Assembly (NCBI GenBank): GCA_947448735.1
Contig: CANFOS010000001.1
Span: forward strand, 124,001-188,000
Length of the DNA: 64,000 bases
Direction of reading: 5' to 3'
From: Comamonadaceae bacterium
Lineage (GTDB): Bacteria; Pseudomonadota; Gammaproteobacteria; Burkholderiales; Burkholderiaceae_C
A program made the position numbers and the translations under genes. Below are positions 27,370-36,645 of this stretch, one piece after another. Every line of letters starts with the position of its first letter. Within the stretch, counting starts at the first letter, position 1. The notes under the pieces were generated by a model. The model saw nothing but the letters and a program-made list of their open reading frames with translations. It did not search any database and was not told the origin of the DNA.

Positions 27370-27390
27370 TGCCCTGTTGGTTAATGCTCT
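27361..27390. repeat. 15-base tandem duplication at the hydrolase stop codon
   Basis: GTTGGTTAATGCCCT is followed at once by GTTGGTTAATGCTCT. The first copy contains the last codons and the TAA stop of the hydrolase gene, so the second copy repeats a stop in the same frame. Confidence 0.75.
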
Positions 27391-27443
27391 TTTTTTAGGA
27401 GCTGATGGGGCAGGTATTCTTTGCCCTAGAGCCTGATTTGATG
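27390..27443. repeat. Dispersed repeat between convergent genes
   Basis: TTTTAGGAGCTGATGGGGCAGGTATTC followed by GCCCTAGAGCC resembles the family in truB and the enoyl-CoA hydratase gene (GGAGCTG core and GCCCTAGAGCC-type end). It sits between the hydrolase gene and the convergent Bug receptor gene. Confidence 0.5.
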
Positions 27444-27466
27444 CGGGCTGTCAAAGCCGCACCCCT

Positions 27467-28456
27467 TCACTCAGCCTGAATATTGGCCTCTTTTGCAACA
27501 ACGCCAAGTCGTTCCGCATCCACGCGGATCAGCTTCATCATGTTGGTTGAATTCATGACGTAGGGCTCCAAACCGGCGGCCTCGAGTCGCGCTTTCATGT
27601 CGGGATCGGTGAAGGTTTTGGCAACTGTCGCGATGTCGGCTTCGAGCTTCTTTTGAACCGCTGGCGGCGTGGCGCGTGGGGCCATAAAGCCGTAGTAGTT
27701 GTCTAAAGACATGTCCTTGAGCTCAGGGATGCCAGACTCTCGCGCCGTCGGGACATCCGGCAGGGTTGGGCTTCGTTTGGATGACATCATGGCGATGGGC
27801 TTGAGCGAACCCTGCTTGACAAATGCGCTCATGGCCGTGACGTTGGCCATGACGATGCTGATCTGTCCGCCAAGCGCGTCCATGACTGCGGGTGTGCAGC
27901 CGCGGTAAGGGATGTTTTGTGCTTCCAGCTTCAGGGCGTGCTTGTACATTTCCATTGAAAAATGCTGGGGACTGGCCATGTTGCAGGCCGAGTATTGGTA
28001 CTTGCCGGGGGCGGCCTTGAGGACCTCGGTCAGTTCTTTGAGGTTCGTCGCCTTGATCGATGGGGTGACCGCCAGCATGGTGGCGGTCGAGGTGACCAAT
28101 CCCAGGGGCGCAAAGTCCTTGGTGTAGTCGAAAGGCAGGTTTTTCAGCAGCACGTGGTTGATGACGTGGGTGTTGGTCGCCAGCAGCAGCGTGTAGCCAT
28201 CGGCTGGTGCGCGAAAGACGAACTCGGCACCGATGGAGCCGCCACCGCCGACGCGGTTTTCTACCGTGACAGGCTGCTTCCACAGGGCAGATAGTTTTTC
28301 TGCAAAGAGGCGCGCCGTTGCATCAGCGGCACCGCCAGGCGTGAAGGTGGCCACGATCCTGACTGGCCGGCTGGGGAAGTCCTGAGCCTGGGCGAAAGGA
28401 GCCAGAAAATTCAAACTGAGCGCGACAAAAAGAGGTAGTTTTTTGAACCAAGGCAT
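27467..28456 (-). CDS. Bug-family tripartite tricarboxylate transporter receptor
   Basis: Periplasmic solute receptor of 329 residues with a signal peptide cleaved after FAQA. Bug-fold marks are FPSRPVRIVATFTPGG near the mature N-terminus, PVTVENRVGGGGSIG and the ADGY segment (about 85-88). Such receptors bind carboxylates or other small organic acids and deliver them to TctA/TctB-type permeases, none of which is in the window. It follows the dihydroxyphthalate decarboxylase-like gene by 101 bases on the same strand, suggesting a shared substrate class. Confidence 0.9.
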   Translation of the reverse strand: MPWFKKLPLFVALSLNFLAPFAQAQDFPSRPVRIVATFTPGGAADATARLFAEKLSALWKQPVTVENRVGGGGSIGAEFVFRAPADGYTLLLATNTHVINHVLLKNLPFDYTKDFAPLGLVTSTATMLAVTPSIKATNLKELTEVLKAAPGKYQYSACNMASPQHFSMEMYKHALKLEAQNIPYRGCTPAVMDALGGQISIVMANVTAMSAFVKQGSLKPIAMMSSKRSPTLPDVPTARESGIPELKDMSLDNYYGFMAPRATPPAVQKKLEADIATVAKTFTDPDMKARLEAAGLEPYVMNSTNMMKLIRVDAERLGVVAKEANIQAE

Positions 28457-28557
28457 GTGAAATTCCTGAAAAATTGAAGATACAAAAGTGATGTTTTGAA
28501 AGCGATAAAGAGACGGATGTAGCAGGCGTCAGCGCTGGCGAAGACACGTGCGGTAAA

Positions 28558-29550
28558 TCAGTTTTTAGCCAACTCAAGCGCCGGCTCATAAAACAATTCC
28601 TCGGCGTTCACCCTGCGGGGCGATATGCCTTGCTCGTGGTGGTAGCGGGTGAAGGTGTCCAGCACGTGCTTGTTTTCGGCAAAGCCGTAGCTCCAGTAAT
28701 CCTCGCCCATCAGGCGTTGGGTCACTTCCAGCTCAGCCACGCTCCATGGCAAGGTCACTGCAAGATGGCCAATCTGTTTGAGCTCTTCGGTTGCCAGTTT
28801 TTTGGCTTCAAGAAAGCCCTTGTAGATGCTCACGGGCAGCCACGGATGCTTGTCCACCAGGCTTTGACGGATGCCCACAACATGCATGGTCGGAAAAATC
28901 CGCGTCTTTGAAAAGTAGTCCTGCTCGGCTTGTCTGAAGTCGGGGAAAAGGCGAACCACGTTGGGGTTGCCGTTCAAGAAACACGAGGGTGCCTTCGCGC
29001 CAAACACGGCATCGAGCTCTCCGCTTTCGAGTAACTGCGACAAGGTGGCATCACCGGGGATTTGCTCAACCTCAATGCCTTCAGGCAAGGTGATGGGCGA
29101 GCGCTCCTGGCGGCCGGGTTGCTCCAGGCCGCCGCGACGCCAGCGTATGTCCTCTGGCCGCACGCCGTATTCATCGAGCAGCATGCCGCGTATCCACACG
29201 TTGGCGGTGATCTGGTATTCAGGGATGCCAACCTTCTTGCCTTTCAGGTCTGACGGGCTACGGATGCCGCGGTCAGCCCGGACGTAAATGCCAGAGTGAC
29301 GAAACGCGCGCGACAAAAACGCCGGAACCGCTACATACTTGGCCGTGGAGCGGGCAATATTGAGCGTGTGGCTGCTCAAGGACATTTCGCAAACATCGAA
29401 TTCTTGGCCGCGAAAGACGCGGTGAAAAATCTCTTCAGGTTCCAGCGCAAATGGAATCAGCGAACAGCCTTCCATCCTGACCCGCCCATCAAAAATGCCT
29501 TTGGTTCTGTCGTAGTTGCAGCAGCCAAGGCTGAGTTCAAGTGTCTTCAT
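28558..29550 (-). CDS. 4,5-dihydroxyphthalate decarboxylase-like protein
   Basis: 330 residues without a signal peptide, built on a periplasmic-binding-protein type II fold. The sequence (LGCCNYDRTKGIFDGRV, LKGKKVGIPEYQITANVWIRGML) matches the family that includes the 4,5-dihydroxyphthalate decarboxylase of phthalate degradation. Related proteins without proven decarboxylase activity are common, so the exact reaction is uncertain. Absence of a signal peptide argues for a cytoplasmic enzyme rather than a transport receptor. The downstream Bug receptor may bring in its substrate. Confidence 0.72.
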   Translation of the reverse strand: MKTLELSLGCCNYDRTKGIFDGRVRMEGCSLIPFALEPEEIFHRVFRGQEFDVCEMSLSSHTLNIARSTAKYVAVPAFLSRAFRHSGIYVRADRGIRSPSDLKGKKVGIPEYQITANVWIRGMLLDEYGVRPEDIRWRRGGLEQPGRQERSPITLPEGIEVEQIPGDATLSQLLESGELDAVFGAKAPSCFLNGNPNVVRLFPDFRQAEQDYFSKTRIFPTMHVVGIRQSLVDKHPWLPVSIYKGFLEAKKLATEELKQIGHLAVTLPWSVAELEVTQRLMGEDYWSYGFAENKHVLDTFTRYHHEQGISPRRVNAEELFYEPALELAKN

Positions 29551-29735
29551 ATCTTCTTTTAAGCGTCACGGTTGTTGATCTGCAAGGTTGTTTTGTCAAA
29601 CATCCCGTTGGGTGGAAGTTTTGAACACGACCTGGGCAGCACGCAAGGCGCATGCCACAAAGCAGCACGTCTTTGACGCGTTGAATGCGCCCGCAATTTT
29701 AGACCCAGCCCAGCAGCGGGCGGCCATGGCAAGCG

Positions 29736-30491
29736 CTAGGATGAAGACGCAATCGCCGCCAAATCCCCAGCCGTCAACCAGCGCCACTGCCCGGCCTTCA
29801 AATCATCAGGCAAGGCAAGCGAGCCAATGCGCGATCGGTGCAAGCCTCCGCCACTTCCCTTTTCAGCGCCCTCGCCCTCAACGCGATTGCCCACCGCTGC
29901 AATCATGCGCTTGACCTGGTGGTATTTGCCTTCTGTCAGCGTCAGGCTCAATTGGTTGGGGCCCGTTTGAACGCAGGCTGCGGCTTTGACCGGCTTGGGG
30001 TCGTCGTCCAGCACCACGCCGCTCAGCAGTTTTTGCACCTGCTTGTCGTCTACCGCGTGCTTGGCCGTGACCTCGTACACCTTGGGCACATGGTGTTTGG
30101 GTGAGCTCATGCGGTGGATGAACTTGCCGTCGTCTGACAGCAGCAGCAGGCCTGTGGTGTCCTGGTCGAGCCGCCCCACCGCTTGCACGCCTGCGGCCGC
30201 GCCGCCGCCGCGCTGGCGAATGGGAGCGGGCAGCAAGGTATAGATGCTCGGGTAGGTGCTGGGCTTTTGCGAGCATTCGTAGCCTGCGGGTTTGTGCAGC
30301 ATCAAATAGGCTTTCTCGTGGTACTGCCAGTCAATGCCCTGCACTTTGAAGTTCAGACCCGCTGCCACAAAGTCAGCCGCCGGGTCATCGACCACCACGC
30401 CCGCCACCATCACCAGGCCTTGCTGCACCAGCCCCGAGCAAACGCGCCGTGTGCCAAAGCCTTGAGAAAAAAGAATGTCTTGAAGTTGCAT
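29736..30491 (-). CDS. rsuA: RsuA-type 16S rRNA pseudouridine synthase
   Basis: 251 residues with an N-terminal S4 RNA-binding domain (about 1-55) and a catalytic domain. The catalytic Asp is in GRLDQDTTGLLLLSDDG; EGKYHQVKRMI and YLMLHKPAG are the other family motifs. RsuA makes pseudouridine at position 516 of 16S rRNA. A long insertion (GGGAAAGVQ) sits just before the catalytic motif. It is divergent from the MATE gene, with 71 bases between. Confidence 0.85.
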   Translation of the reverse strand: MQLQDILFSQGFGTRRVCSGLVQQGLVMVAGVVVDDPAADFVAAGLNFKVQGIDWQYHEKAYLMLHKPAGYECSQKPSTYPSIYTLLPAPIRQRGGGAAAGVQAVGRLDQDTTGLLLLSDDGKFIHRMSSPKHHVPKVYEVTAKHAVDDKQVQKLLSGVVLDDDPKPVKAAACVQTGPNQLSLTLTEGKYHQVKRMIAAVGNRVEGEGAEKGSGGGLHRSRIGSLALPDDLKAGQWRWLTAGDLAAIASSS

Positions 30492-30562
30492 GGCAGATAT
30501 TGTCGCCGCACGCCATTCGGCGCAAAGCGTGAAAATAGCGCCTCCCGCATCACAAAGCCTTC

Positions 30563-31936
30563 ATGTCCGCTACCCTTCCGCAAACGCCGCCGCTGGCGGC
30601 CCCCCTCCAGGGCAAATTCGTCACCGGCTCTACCCTCAAACATGTTTTAAACATGACCGCCGCAGGCTCGGTCGGGCTGATTGCGATCTTTGCGGTGGAC
30701 TTGCTGAACCTGTTTTACATCTCGCTGCTGGGCCAAAAAGAGCTGGCCGCCGCTGTTGGCTATGCGGGAACGCTGCTGTTTTTTGTGCTGTCTATAGCCA
30801 TTGGCCTGGCCATCGCGGTGAGCGCCATCACCTCGCGCGCGCTGGGCCAGGGTGACCGGGGGCGCGCCAAAAGCCTGGCCGGTGCATCGCTGGTGTTGAT
30901 GGTCAGCAGCATGACAGTGGTTGCGGCTGTGGCCTTTCCTTTTTTAGACACGCTGCTGCGGGTGCTGGGGGCCACTGGCGTGACGGCCGAGCTGGCGCTG
31001 CGCTTTAGCCGCATCGTGATGCCGTCTGCGCCGCTGCTGGGTGCGGGCATGTGCCTGGGCGCGCTGATGCGTGCGCTGGGCGACGGCAAACGGTCGATGT
31101 ATGTGACGCTGGGCGCGGCTGCGGCCACGGCCGTGCTGGACCCCTTGCTGATCTTTGGCCTGGGGCTGGGCCTGGACGGTGCGGCGATTGCCACGGTGCT
31201 GGCCCGCTGTGTGATGCTGGGTATCGGCTTGTATGGCCTGCTGCGCGTGCACAAGCTGTTTGCCTGGCCCAGCGGCGCCTTGCTGAGCAGCACGTTCAAG
31301 CCGTTTTTTGCGATTGGCCTGCCGTCGGTGTTGACGCAAATCGCCACGCCCGTAGGCAACTCCTTCGTCACCGCCGCCATTGCGCCGTATGGTGACGATG
31401 CGGTGGGCGGCTGGGCGGTGGTGGGGCGGATCATTCCTGTTGCCTTTGCCGCGCTGTTTGCCCTGTCAGCAGCAGTTGGCCCCATCCTTGGGCAAAACCT
31501 GGGGGCCAAGCGCTACGACAGACTGCAGTCGACCATGCGCGATGCCTTGAAAGTCGTGGTGCTTTACGTGCTGGCTGTGTGGCTGCTGATGGGCCTGTGC
31601 AGTACGCTGATTGCCAGCGTGTTTGGCGCGGTGGGCCAGGGCCGCGAGGTGATTGTGTTTTTCTGTGTGTTTGTGGCGGGCAGCTACGTGTTTAACGGGG
31701 CTGTGTACGTGGCCAACGCCGCCTTCAACAACCTGGGCTACGTGCTGTATTCAACCGCCCTGAACTGGGGCCGCGCCACCTTGGGCGTGGTGCCGTTCAT
31801 CTGGCTGGGCGGGCACTACTTCGGCATCAAAGGTGTGCTGGCTGGCTACGGCCTCGGGGTGGTGTTGTTTGGTGTGGTGGGCATTTGGGGCTGCTTTAAG
31901 GTGCTGGCGCAAATCGAGCGCAAGGCGGCAGCTTGA
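30563..31936 (+). CDS. MATE-family efflux transporter
   Basis: Inner-membrane antiporter of 457 residues with about 12 hydrophobic helices in two pseudo-repeats, typical of multidrug and toxin extrusion proteins driven by Na+ or H+. No substrate can be inferred. The C-terminus ends shortly before a convergent MAPEG gene (18 bases). A single-gene unit divergent from rsuA. Confidence 0.85.
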   Translation: MSATLPQTPPLAAPLQGKFVTGSTLKHVLNMTAAGSVGLIAIFAVDLLNLFYISLLGQKELAAAVGYAGTLLFFVLSIAIGLAIAVSAITSRALGQGDRGRAKSLAGASLVLMVSSMTVVAAVAFPFLDTLLRVLGATGVTAELALRFSRIVMPSAPLLGAGMCLGALMRALGDGKRSMYVTLGAAAATAVLDPLLIFGLGLGLDGAAIATVLARCVMLGIGLYGLLRVHKLFAWPSGALLSSTFKPFFAIGLPSVLTQIATPVGNSFVTAAIAPYGDDAVGGWAVVGRIIPVAFAALFALSAAVGPILGQNLGAKRYDRLQSTMRDALKVVVLYVLAVWLLMGLCSTLIASVFGAVGQGREVIVFFCVFVAGSYVFNGAVYVANAAFNNLGYVLYSTALNWGRATLGVVPFIWLGGHYFGIKGVLAGYGLGVVLFGVVGIWGCFKVLAQIERKAAA

Positions 31937-31954
31937 CGGCTGCCCTTGGCTTCA

Positions 31955-32341
31955 TCAAGGTACAGAGCGCATCACCGCACCGACCAGACCGGCGAGCCCC
32001 AGCAACACGGTGGGCAAGAACGTCAGCGCAAAGCCCAAGCCGCGTTTGGCAGGGTCAGCCACATAAGCGCGCTGGTAAATGGCACGCCCGACCAGATACA
32101 CCACACCGACAGAGGCCACATACACGGGCGTCCAATACACGGCAGCGATCAGCAATGCCGGTATAAAGCAAACCAGCTGCTCGAGGGTGTTCATCTGCAC
32201 GCGGGCGGCACGCTCAAAATGCTCGTTACCCGTCATGGCCGGGGCCTTGATGCCGTACTTGCCGCGCGCTTGGCCGACCAGAATGCTGAAGTAAATGAAC
32301 TGAAAAACAGCCAGCAAGGCGACGATGTGGACGGAATTCAT
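31955..32341 (-). CDS. MAPEG-family membrane protein
   Basis: Four-helix membrane protein of 128 residues. The hallmark ERAARVQMNTLEQLV (about 43-57) and RAIYQRAYVADPAKRGLG (about 85-102) are characteristic of MAPEG proteins, which are related to microsomal glutathione transferases. Bacterial members may conjugate or reduce lipid peroxides with glutathione; activity here is unproven. It follows tadA on the same strand with a 36-base gap. Confidence 0.88.
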   Translation of the reverse strand: MNSVHIVALLAVFQFIYFSILVGQARGKYGIKAPAMTGNEHFERAARVQMNTLEQLVCFIPALLIAAVYWTPVYVASVGVVYLVGRAIYQRAYVADPAKRGLGFALTFLPTVLLGLAGLVGAVMRSVP

Positions 32342-32377
32342 GGGTATCCTTTGAGTTGGTGACAGGCCTGAAGGCTA

Positions 32378-32970
<593 letters not shown>

Positions 32971-33019
32971 AAAACGGCATTTTTGAAGCCCCACAGACGG
33001 TCAAACAAGGTTTGGGCGG

Positions 33020-33661
33020 TCAATTCTTCGACTGCGCCAGTTTGTCCATCCATTGGGCCAGTTCGCGTTCGCTGTCATTGCCCTGGCTATACAGCGCGTG
33101 CATGGCAGCTTGTGCTTCTGGCCGATGCTGGTTGAGTTTGACCTTGCATTGCATGGCAATCACACGCAGCTCAAACGCCACGATGCCGCCCATCATCTTG
33201 TGTTGATAGTCTTCGCCCAGGCCGCGCCACTGGTCGGCGTAGGCCGGGTCGTGGTCGGCAATCAGGTGCTTGAGCAGCCGGTCTTTGTCGTCAAAGCTTT
33301 CAATGATGCTGGCCTCAACGGTGCAGTGCACCATCAGATAGTTCCAGGTCGGCACCCTAGCCAGGTCGGGGTAGACGCGGGGCGTCATGTAAGCGTGCGG
33401 GCCCATGAAAGTGACCACCGCCTTGGGCCGCGCCGCCAGGTAGCGCCAATGCGGGTTAGGTTTGGCGCAGTGGCCGAGCAACAGGGTTTGACCGCCCTCA
33501 CCTTCCCCTGCCAGCAAGTGCAAAGGCAGTGGCGTGACAAACGGCAGGCCATCGTCGTCAACTGAAATCAGGCTGGCCAGCGGATGCGTGCGAATCAGCT
33601 CGTGGGCGGTGGCGTTGCCCGTTGCGCTGTCTTTGGCGACAAATTGTGGCGGCAGGTACAT
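33020..33661 (-). CDS. FMN-binding negative transcriptional regulator, PaiB type
   Basis: 213 residues from the ATG at 33661 (MYLPPQF, the family start). The flavin-reductase-like split-barrel has LASLISVDDDGLPFVTPLP and GPHAYMTPRVYPDLARVPTWNY, which match PaiB. PaiB was described in Bacillus as a repressor of sporulation and degradative enzymes; in proteobacteria its role is unclear and binding of FMN is assumed. The frame runs 44 codons further upstream without support. It is divergent from a Bug receptor gene across an AT-rich palindrome. Confidence 0.82.
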   Translation of the reverse strand: MYLPPQFVAKDSATGNATAHELIRTHPLASLISVDDDGLPFVTPLPLHLLAGEGEGGQTLLLGHCAKPNPHWRYLAARPKAVVTFMGPHAYMTPRVYPDLARVPTWNYLMVHCTVEASIIESFDDKDRLLKHLIADHDPAYADQWRGLGEDYQHKMMGGIVAFELRVIAMQCKVKLNQHRPEAQAAMHALYSQGNDSERELAQWMDKLAQSKN

Positions 33662-33823
33662 GGTGACTGATTTTGCCATCCAGGTTGGTGATCTCGCCGC
33701 AAGAACAGGTTGATGCGGTGACGATGACGCTGACAACTTCAGGGTGACGTGCTTTTTGAGGGCCACCTTGCGAACGGGCAGTGATGGTTCCAAGGTTGCT
33801 CGCGATTAAAACTCTCAAGTTTA

Positions 33824-33853
33824 AAAATTTCAAGTTTGAAAATTTGAAATTTT
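33824..33853. promoter_or_regulatory. AT-rich palindrome between divergent genes
   Basis: AAAATTTCAA and TTGAAATTTT form a perfect 10-base inverted repeat with a 10-base spacer, inside a run of repeated CAAGTTT/AAAATTT words. It lies between paiB (-) and a Bug gene (+), a position suited to an operator. Confidence 0.4.
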
Positions 33854-33929
33854 CGGGGCCTTGGCTGTGCCGAGACAGGCCAGCTGAGAGGGTCCGGCAA
33901 GCCATTGGCTATGTCATACTTGGTTTCAT

Positions 33930-34964
33930 ATGGTTGAACTGACATTCCAAAAAGTGCTTAAAAACGTCCTCTCCGCACTGGTTGTCGCATCGCTGCTGGC
34001 CCAGTCTGCCCTTGCGCAAACAGACACCTTTCCTGCCAAGCCGATCCGCATCATTGCCTCAACTTCTCCCGGTGGCCTGACCGATTTGCTCGCCCGCAAC
34101 CTGGCACGGCTGATGTCCGACTCGCTTGGCCAGCAGGTGGTGGTTGAAAACCGCCCCGGCGCTGGAACCCTGATTGGCATGTCAGCCTGTGCGCGGGCGA
34201 CTGCTGACGGCTACACCTTGTGCCTGACCGACAACCAGAGCCTGGTGTTCAATCCGCTTCTTTTCAGCAAGCTGCCCTATGACCCCAAAGGGGACTTTGT
34301 TGCCATTGGCGGCGTGGTGCGCACCCCCAACGACGTGATCGTGGCCTCGCCCACGCTGCCGGCCAACAACATGGCCGAGGTGCTGGCCCTGGCGCGCGCC
34401 AAGCCTGGCACGCTGAGCTTTGCGACCTGGGGGCCGGGCAGCTTGCCGGCGATTTACTACGCCTGGATCACCCGGCAAGCCGGCGTGCAGATGATCCCCG
34501 TGCCCTACAAGGGGGCCGGCCCGTCCTTTTTGGCCGTGATCTCTGGCGAGGTGAACTTGGCCTATAGCAGCCTGGCGATTGCCAAGCCGGCGGCCGAGGC
34601 CGGCAGGGTCAAGCTGATCGCCGTCACCGGAAACCGACGGGCGGCAGGCTTTACCGGCACCGCCAGCCTGGGCGAGTCCAACAGCGACCCCAACCTGGGC
34701 ACCTTCTGGGGCCTGTACGCCCCGGCCAAAACGCCCACAACCGTCGTGGCCCGGTTGAACACAGAACTCAACAAGGCGCTGTCTAGCGCAGCCTTTCAAA
34801 GCTTTGCGCAGCAAGGTTTTCTAGAGACCATCGCGGGCACGCCAGAGCAATTTGCCGCTGCGCTGGCGCAAGCGCAAATCACCTCGGCGCGAACATTCCA
34901 GACCATCGGTATCCAGCCGACGGACGCGCCGTCTGATGCACCGCTGGCGACACCTCGCCCCTGA
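33930..34964 (+). CDS. Bug-family tripartite tricarboxylate transporter receptor
   Basis: Periplasmic receptor of 344 residues with a signal peptide ending at SALAQ. Bug features: FPAKPIRIIASTSPGG, GQQVVVENRPGAGT and ADGYT. The C-terminus carries an unusual Pro/Ala-rich tail (PTDAPSDAPLATPRP). The class II aldolase gene starts seven bases after its stop, so the two are almost certainly one operon, and the bound solute is probably the aldolase substrate or its precursor. No permease gene is nearby. Confidence 0.9.
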   Translation: MVELTFQKVLKNVLSALVVASLLAQSALAQTDTFPAKPIRIIASTSPGGLTDLLARNLARLMSDSLGQQVVVENRPGAGTLIGMSACARATADGYTLCLTDNQSLVFNPLLFSKLPYDPKGDFVAIGGVVRTPNDVIVASPTLPANNMAEVLALARAKPGTLSFATWGPGSLPAIYYAWITRQAGVQMIPVPYKGAGPSFLAVISGEVNLAYSSLAIAKPAAEAGRVKLIAVTGNRRAAGFTGTASLGESNSDPNLGTFWGLYAPAKTPTTVVARLNTELNKALSSAAFQSFAQQGFLETIAGTPEQFAAALAQAQITSARTFQTIGIQPTDAPSDAPLATPRP

Positions 34965-34971
34965 GTTGGCC

Positions 34972-35709
34972 ATGACAACCCAAGAAGAACTGTTGCTGCA
35001 ACTGGCCCAGGCCTGCCGCATCCTGGAGATGGAAGGACACGGCGACATGACGCTGGGCCACGTGTCCCTGCGCGACCCTGGCGGGCGCGGTTTCTGGCTC
35101 AAACGCAACCGGATTGGCCTGGGCGAGGTGCTCGGTCCGAAGGACTTCATCCTGGTGAGCTTTGATGGCCATCAGCTTGAAGGCGAGGGTGGACGGCATT
35201 CGGAATGGCCCATCCACTCGCAAATCCTGTTGCGGCGACCCGATGTGAAGGTCGTGGCCCACACCCATGCCTTTCATGCCAGCGTGCTCTCGGCCTCGGG
35301 CGAGCCTTTGCTGCCTTTCACGCTGGACGCCGATTACTTTGCCCACCTTCCACGCGACGCCACCGAGGCCGCGCTTCTGACAGCGGTGGAAGACGGGGAC
35401 ACCCTGGCCCGGGCTCTGGGCGATGATTTTGCAGTGCTGATGGCCAACCACGGCATCACCTTTTGCGGCACCTCGATTGAACACGCCACGTGTGTAGGCG
35501 TCTTCCTGGAGAAAGCAGCCCGGGCGCACCTGGCTGGCATGGCAGCCGGCTTTGCGCGAAGCATGCCCACCGAGGCCACGCGCGCGCGCCGCCATGCGCA
35601 AGTGATGACCCCGGCTCACGTCGAACACTCTTGGAATTATTTCTGCCGCAAGCTCGCCAGTCTCGACGCCACCTCAGGGCGCAGCCCAGCTCCGCTGTTT
35701 CTCAGTTAG
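34972..35709 (+). CDS. Class II aldolase/adducin family protein
   Basis: 245 residues from the ATG at 34972 (MTTQEEL). Zinc-binding HTHAFH (about 95-100) and a later histidine in ANHGITFCG are in place; an early GHGDMTLGHVSLRD segment is the phosphate/substrate region of this family. Members catalyse aldol cleavage of sugar phosphates or act as decarboxylases or dehydratases on small acids. A frame extension of 40 codons overlaps the Bug gene and is not credible. Pairing with a receptor for organic acids suggests a carboxylate rather than a sugar phosphate. Confidence 0.85.
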   Translation: MTTQEELLLQLAQACRILEMEGHGDMTLGHVSLRDPGGRGFWLKRNRIGLGEVLGPKDFILVSFDGHQLEGEGGRHSEWPIHSQILLRRPDVKVVAHTHAFHASVLSASGEPLLPFTLDADYFAHLPRDATEAALLTAVEDGDTLARALGDDFAVLMANHGITFCGTSIEHATCVGVFLEKAARAHLAGMAAGFARSMPTEATRARRHAQVMTPAHVEHSWNYFCRKLASLDATSGRSPAPLFLS

Positions 35710-35776
35710 ACACCAGAAGCCATTCAGGGCCCACACGGTCAGGCGTCATGGTCAGTCGGCAGGACTGGCCGAGCCG

Positions 35777-36523
35777 TCAACACCGTTCAAGCAAGTCGCC
35801 AAAACCAGGCACCCGGTCTGTCAGGCCCAGCTGGCGCAGGGTGTACCAGTAACAGGCCACGTTGCAAGCAATGACGGGCTTGCCCAGCCAGACCGACGCG
35901 GTGGCGGCAAATGCGGCGGTAGCGGTGTTGGTGCCGCACTGCACGATGGCATCCACATCGGGGCCGTCGAGGAGCGTGATGGCCTCGCGCAGCTGCGCCG
36001 GAGTGGTTTCTGCAATCGACACCGGCGACGGTTTGCGCATGCCGTGTATCCGCTTGACGTCATAACCGGCTTCTTCAAAAAACGTACGCACAGCCACATC
36101 ACCAGGCGGCATGTAGGGGGTTAGCAAAGCAATGCGGCGAATACCACCGAGGGCCTGCAAGGCGGCGTCAAGCGCGATGGGCGGCACCACCACCTGGATC
36201 CCGGCATAGCTGGACAGGCGCTGGCCCAGGGCACTGGCACCCTTGCTGCCGCCGTGAAAAGCATCCAGCGAATGGGCCAGCAACACAATGTCGGGCTTGC
36301 AGGGCAACAGCCTGTCCAGGGCGTGCCGAACAAAGGGCTCGCCCTGCCCTATCGTCAGCCCGTACGCCGGCAGGTCATTAACCGGCCTGACCACGTTTTC
36401 GACCCTGCCGGTATGGTTGGTCACGCCTATCGGCCGCATGGCGTCGCACTCGGGTTGAACCACGGTGTTGGTGTAGGGCAGCAGCAAGCCAATTTTGGCT
36501 CTAAATCCTAAAACATCCGGCAT
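35777..36523 (-). CDS. Maleate isomerase/arylmalonate decarboxylase-like (Asp/Glu racemase superfamily)
   Basis: 248 residues. N-terminal LLLPYTNTVVQPECDAM and the later QCGTNTATAAF match the maleate cis-trans isomerase/arylmalonate decarboxylase group. Racemases and maleate isomerase use two cysteines; here the second is present (in QCGTNT) but the first site reads AHSLDAFHGG, with Ser instead of Cys. A single-cysteine site is the situation in arylmalonate decarboxylase, so a decarboxylation is possible. It is divergent from a Bug gene, with a palindromic operator between. Confidence 0.75.
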   Translation of the reverse strand: MPDVLGFRAKIGLLLPYTNTVVQPECDAMRPIGVTNHTGRVENVVRPVNDLPAYGLTIGQGEPFVRHALDRLLPCKPDIVLLAHSLDAFHGGSKGASALGQRLSSYAGIQVVVPPIALDAALQALGGIRRIALLTPYMPPGDVAVRTFFEEAGYDVKRIHGMRKPSPVSIAETTPAQLREAITLLDGPDVDAIVQCGTNTATAAFAATASVWLGKPVIACNVACYWYTLRQLGLTDRVPGFGDLLERC

Positions 36524-36591
36524 GTCGCGTCTCCTGTGTTTGGGGCTGTGGCTTTGGGCATGCGGGCTGCACCTGCTTGCAAGCCGCTCCT

Positions 36592-36615
36592 AGCTGTATT
36601 ATAAACAGTACAGCT
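36592..36615. promoter_or_regulatory. Palindromic operator between divergent genes
   Basis: AGCTGTA-N10-TACAGCT is a perfect inverted repeat containing TGTA...TACA, a form used by GntR/HutC-type regulators. A GntR gene lies about 1 kb away (37645-38472). The site is placed to control both the isomerase/decarboxylase-like gene and the Bug gene. Confidence 0.5.
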
Positions 36616-36645
36616 TAAAATGACCTTATTTTCTGGAGATTTCCC

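Noticed and set aside
28558-29550. Reading this protein as a periplasmic transport receptor
   Set aside because: It has the binding-protein fold but no signal peptide, and its N-terminus fits the dihydroxyphthalate decarboxylase family better.
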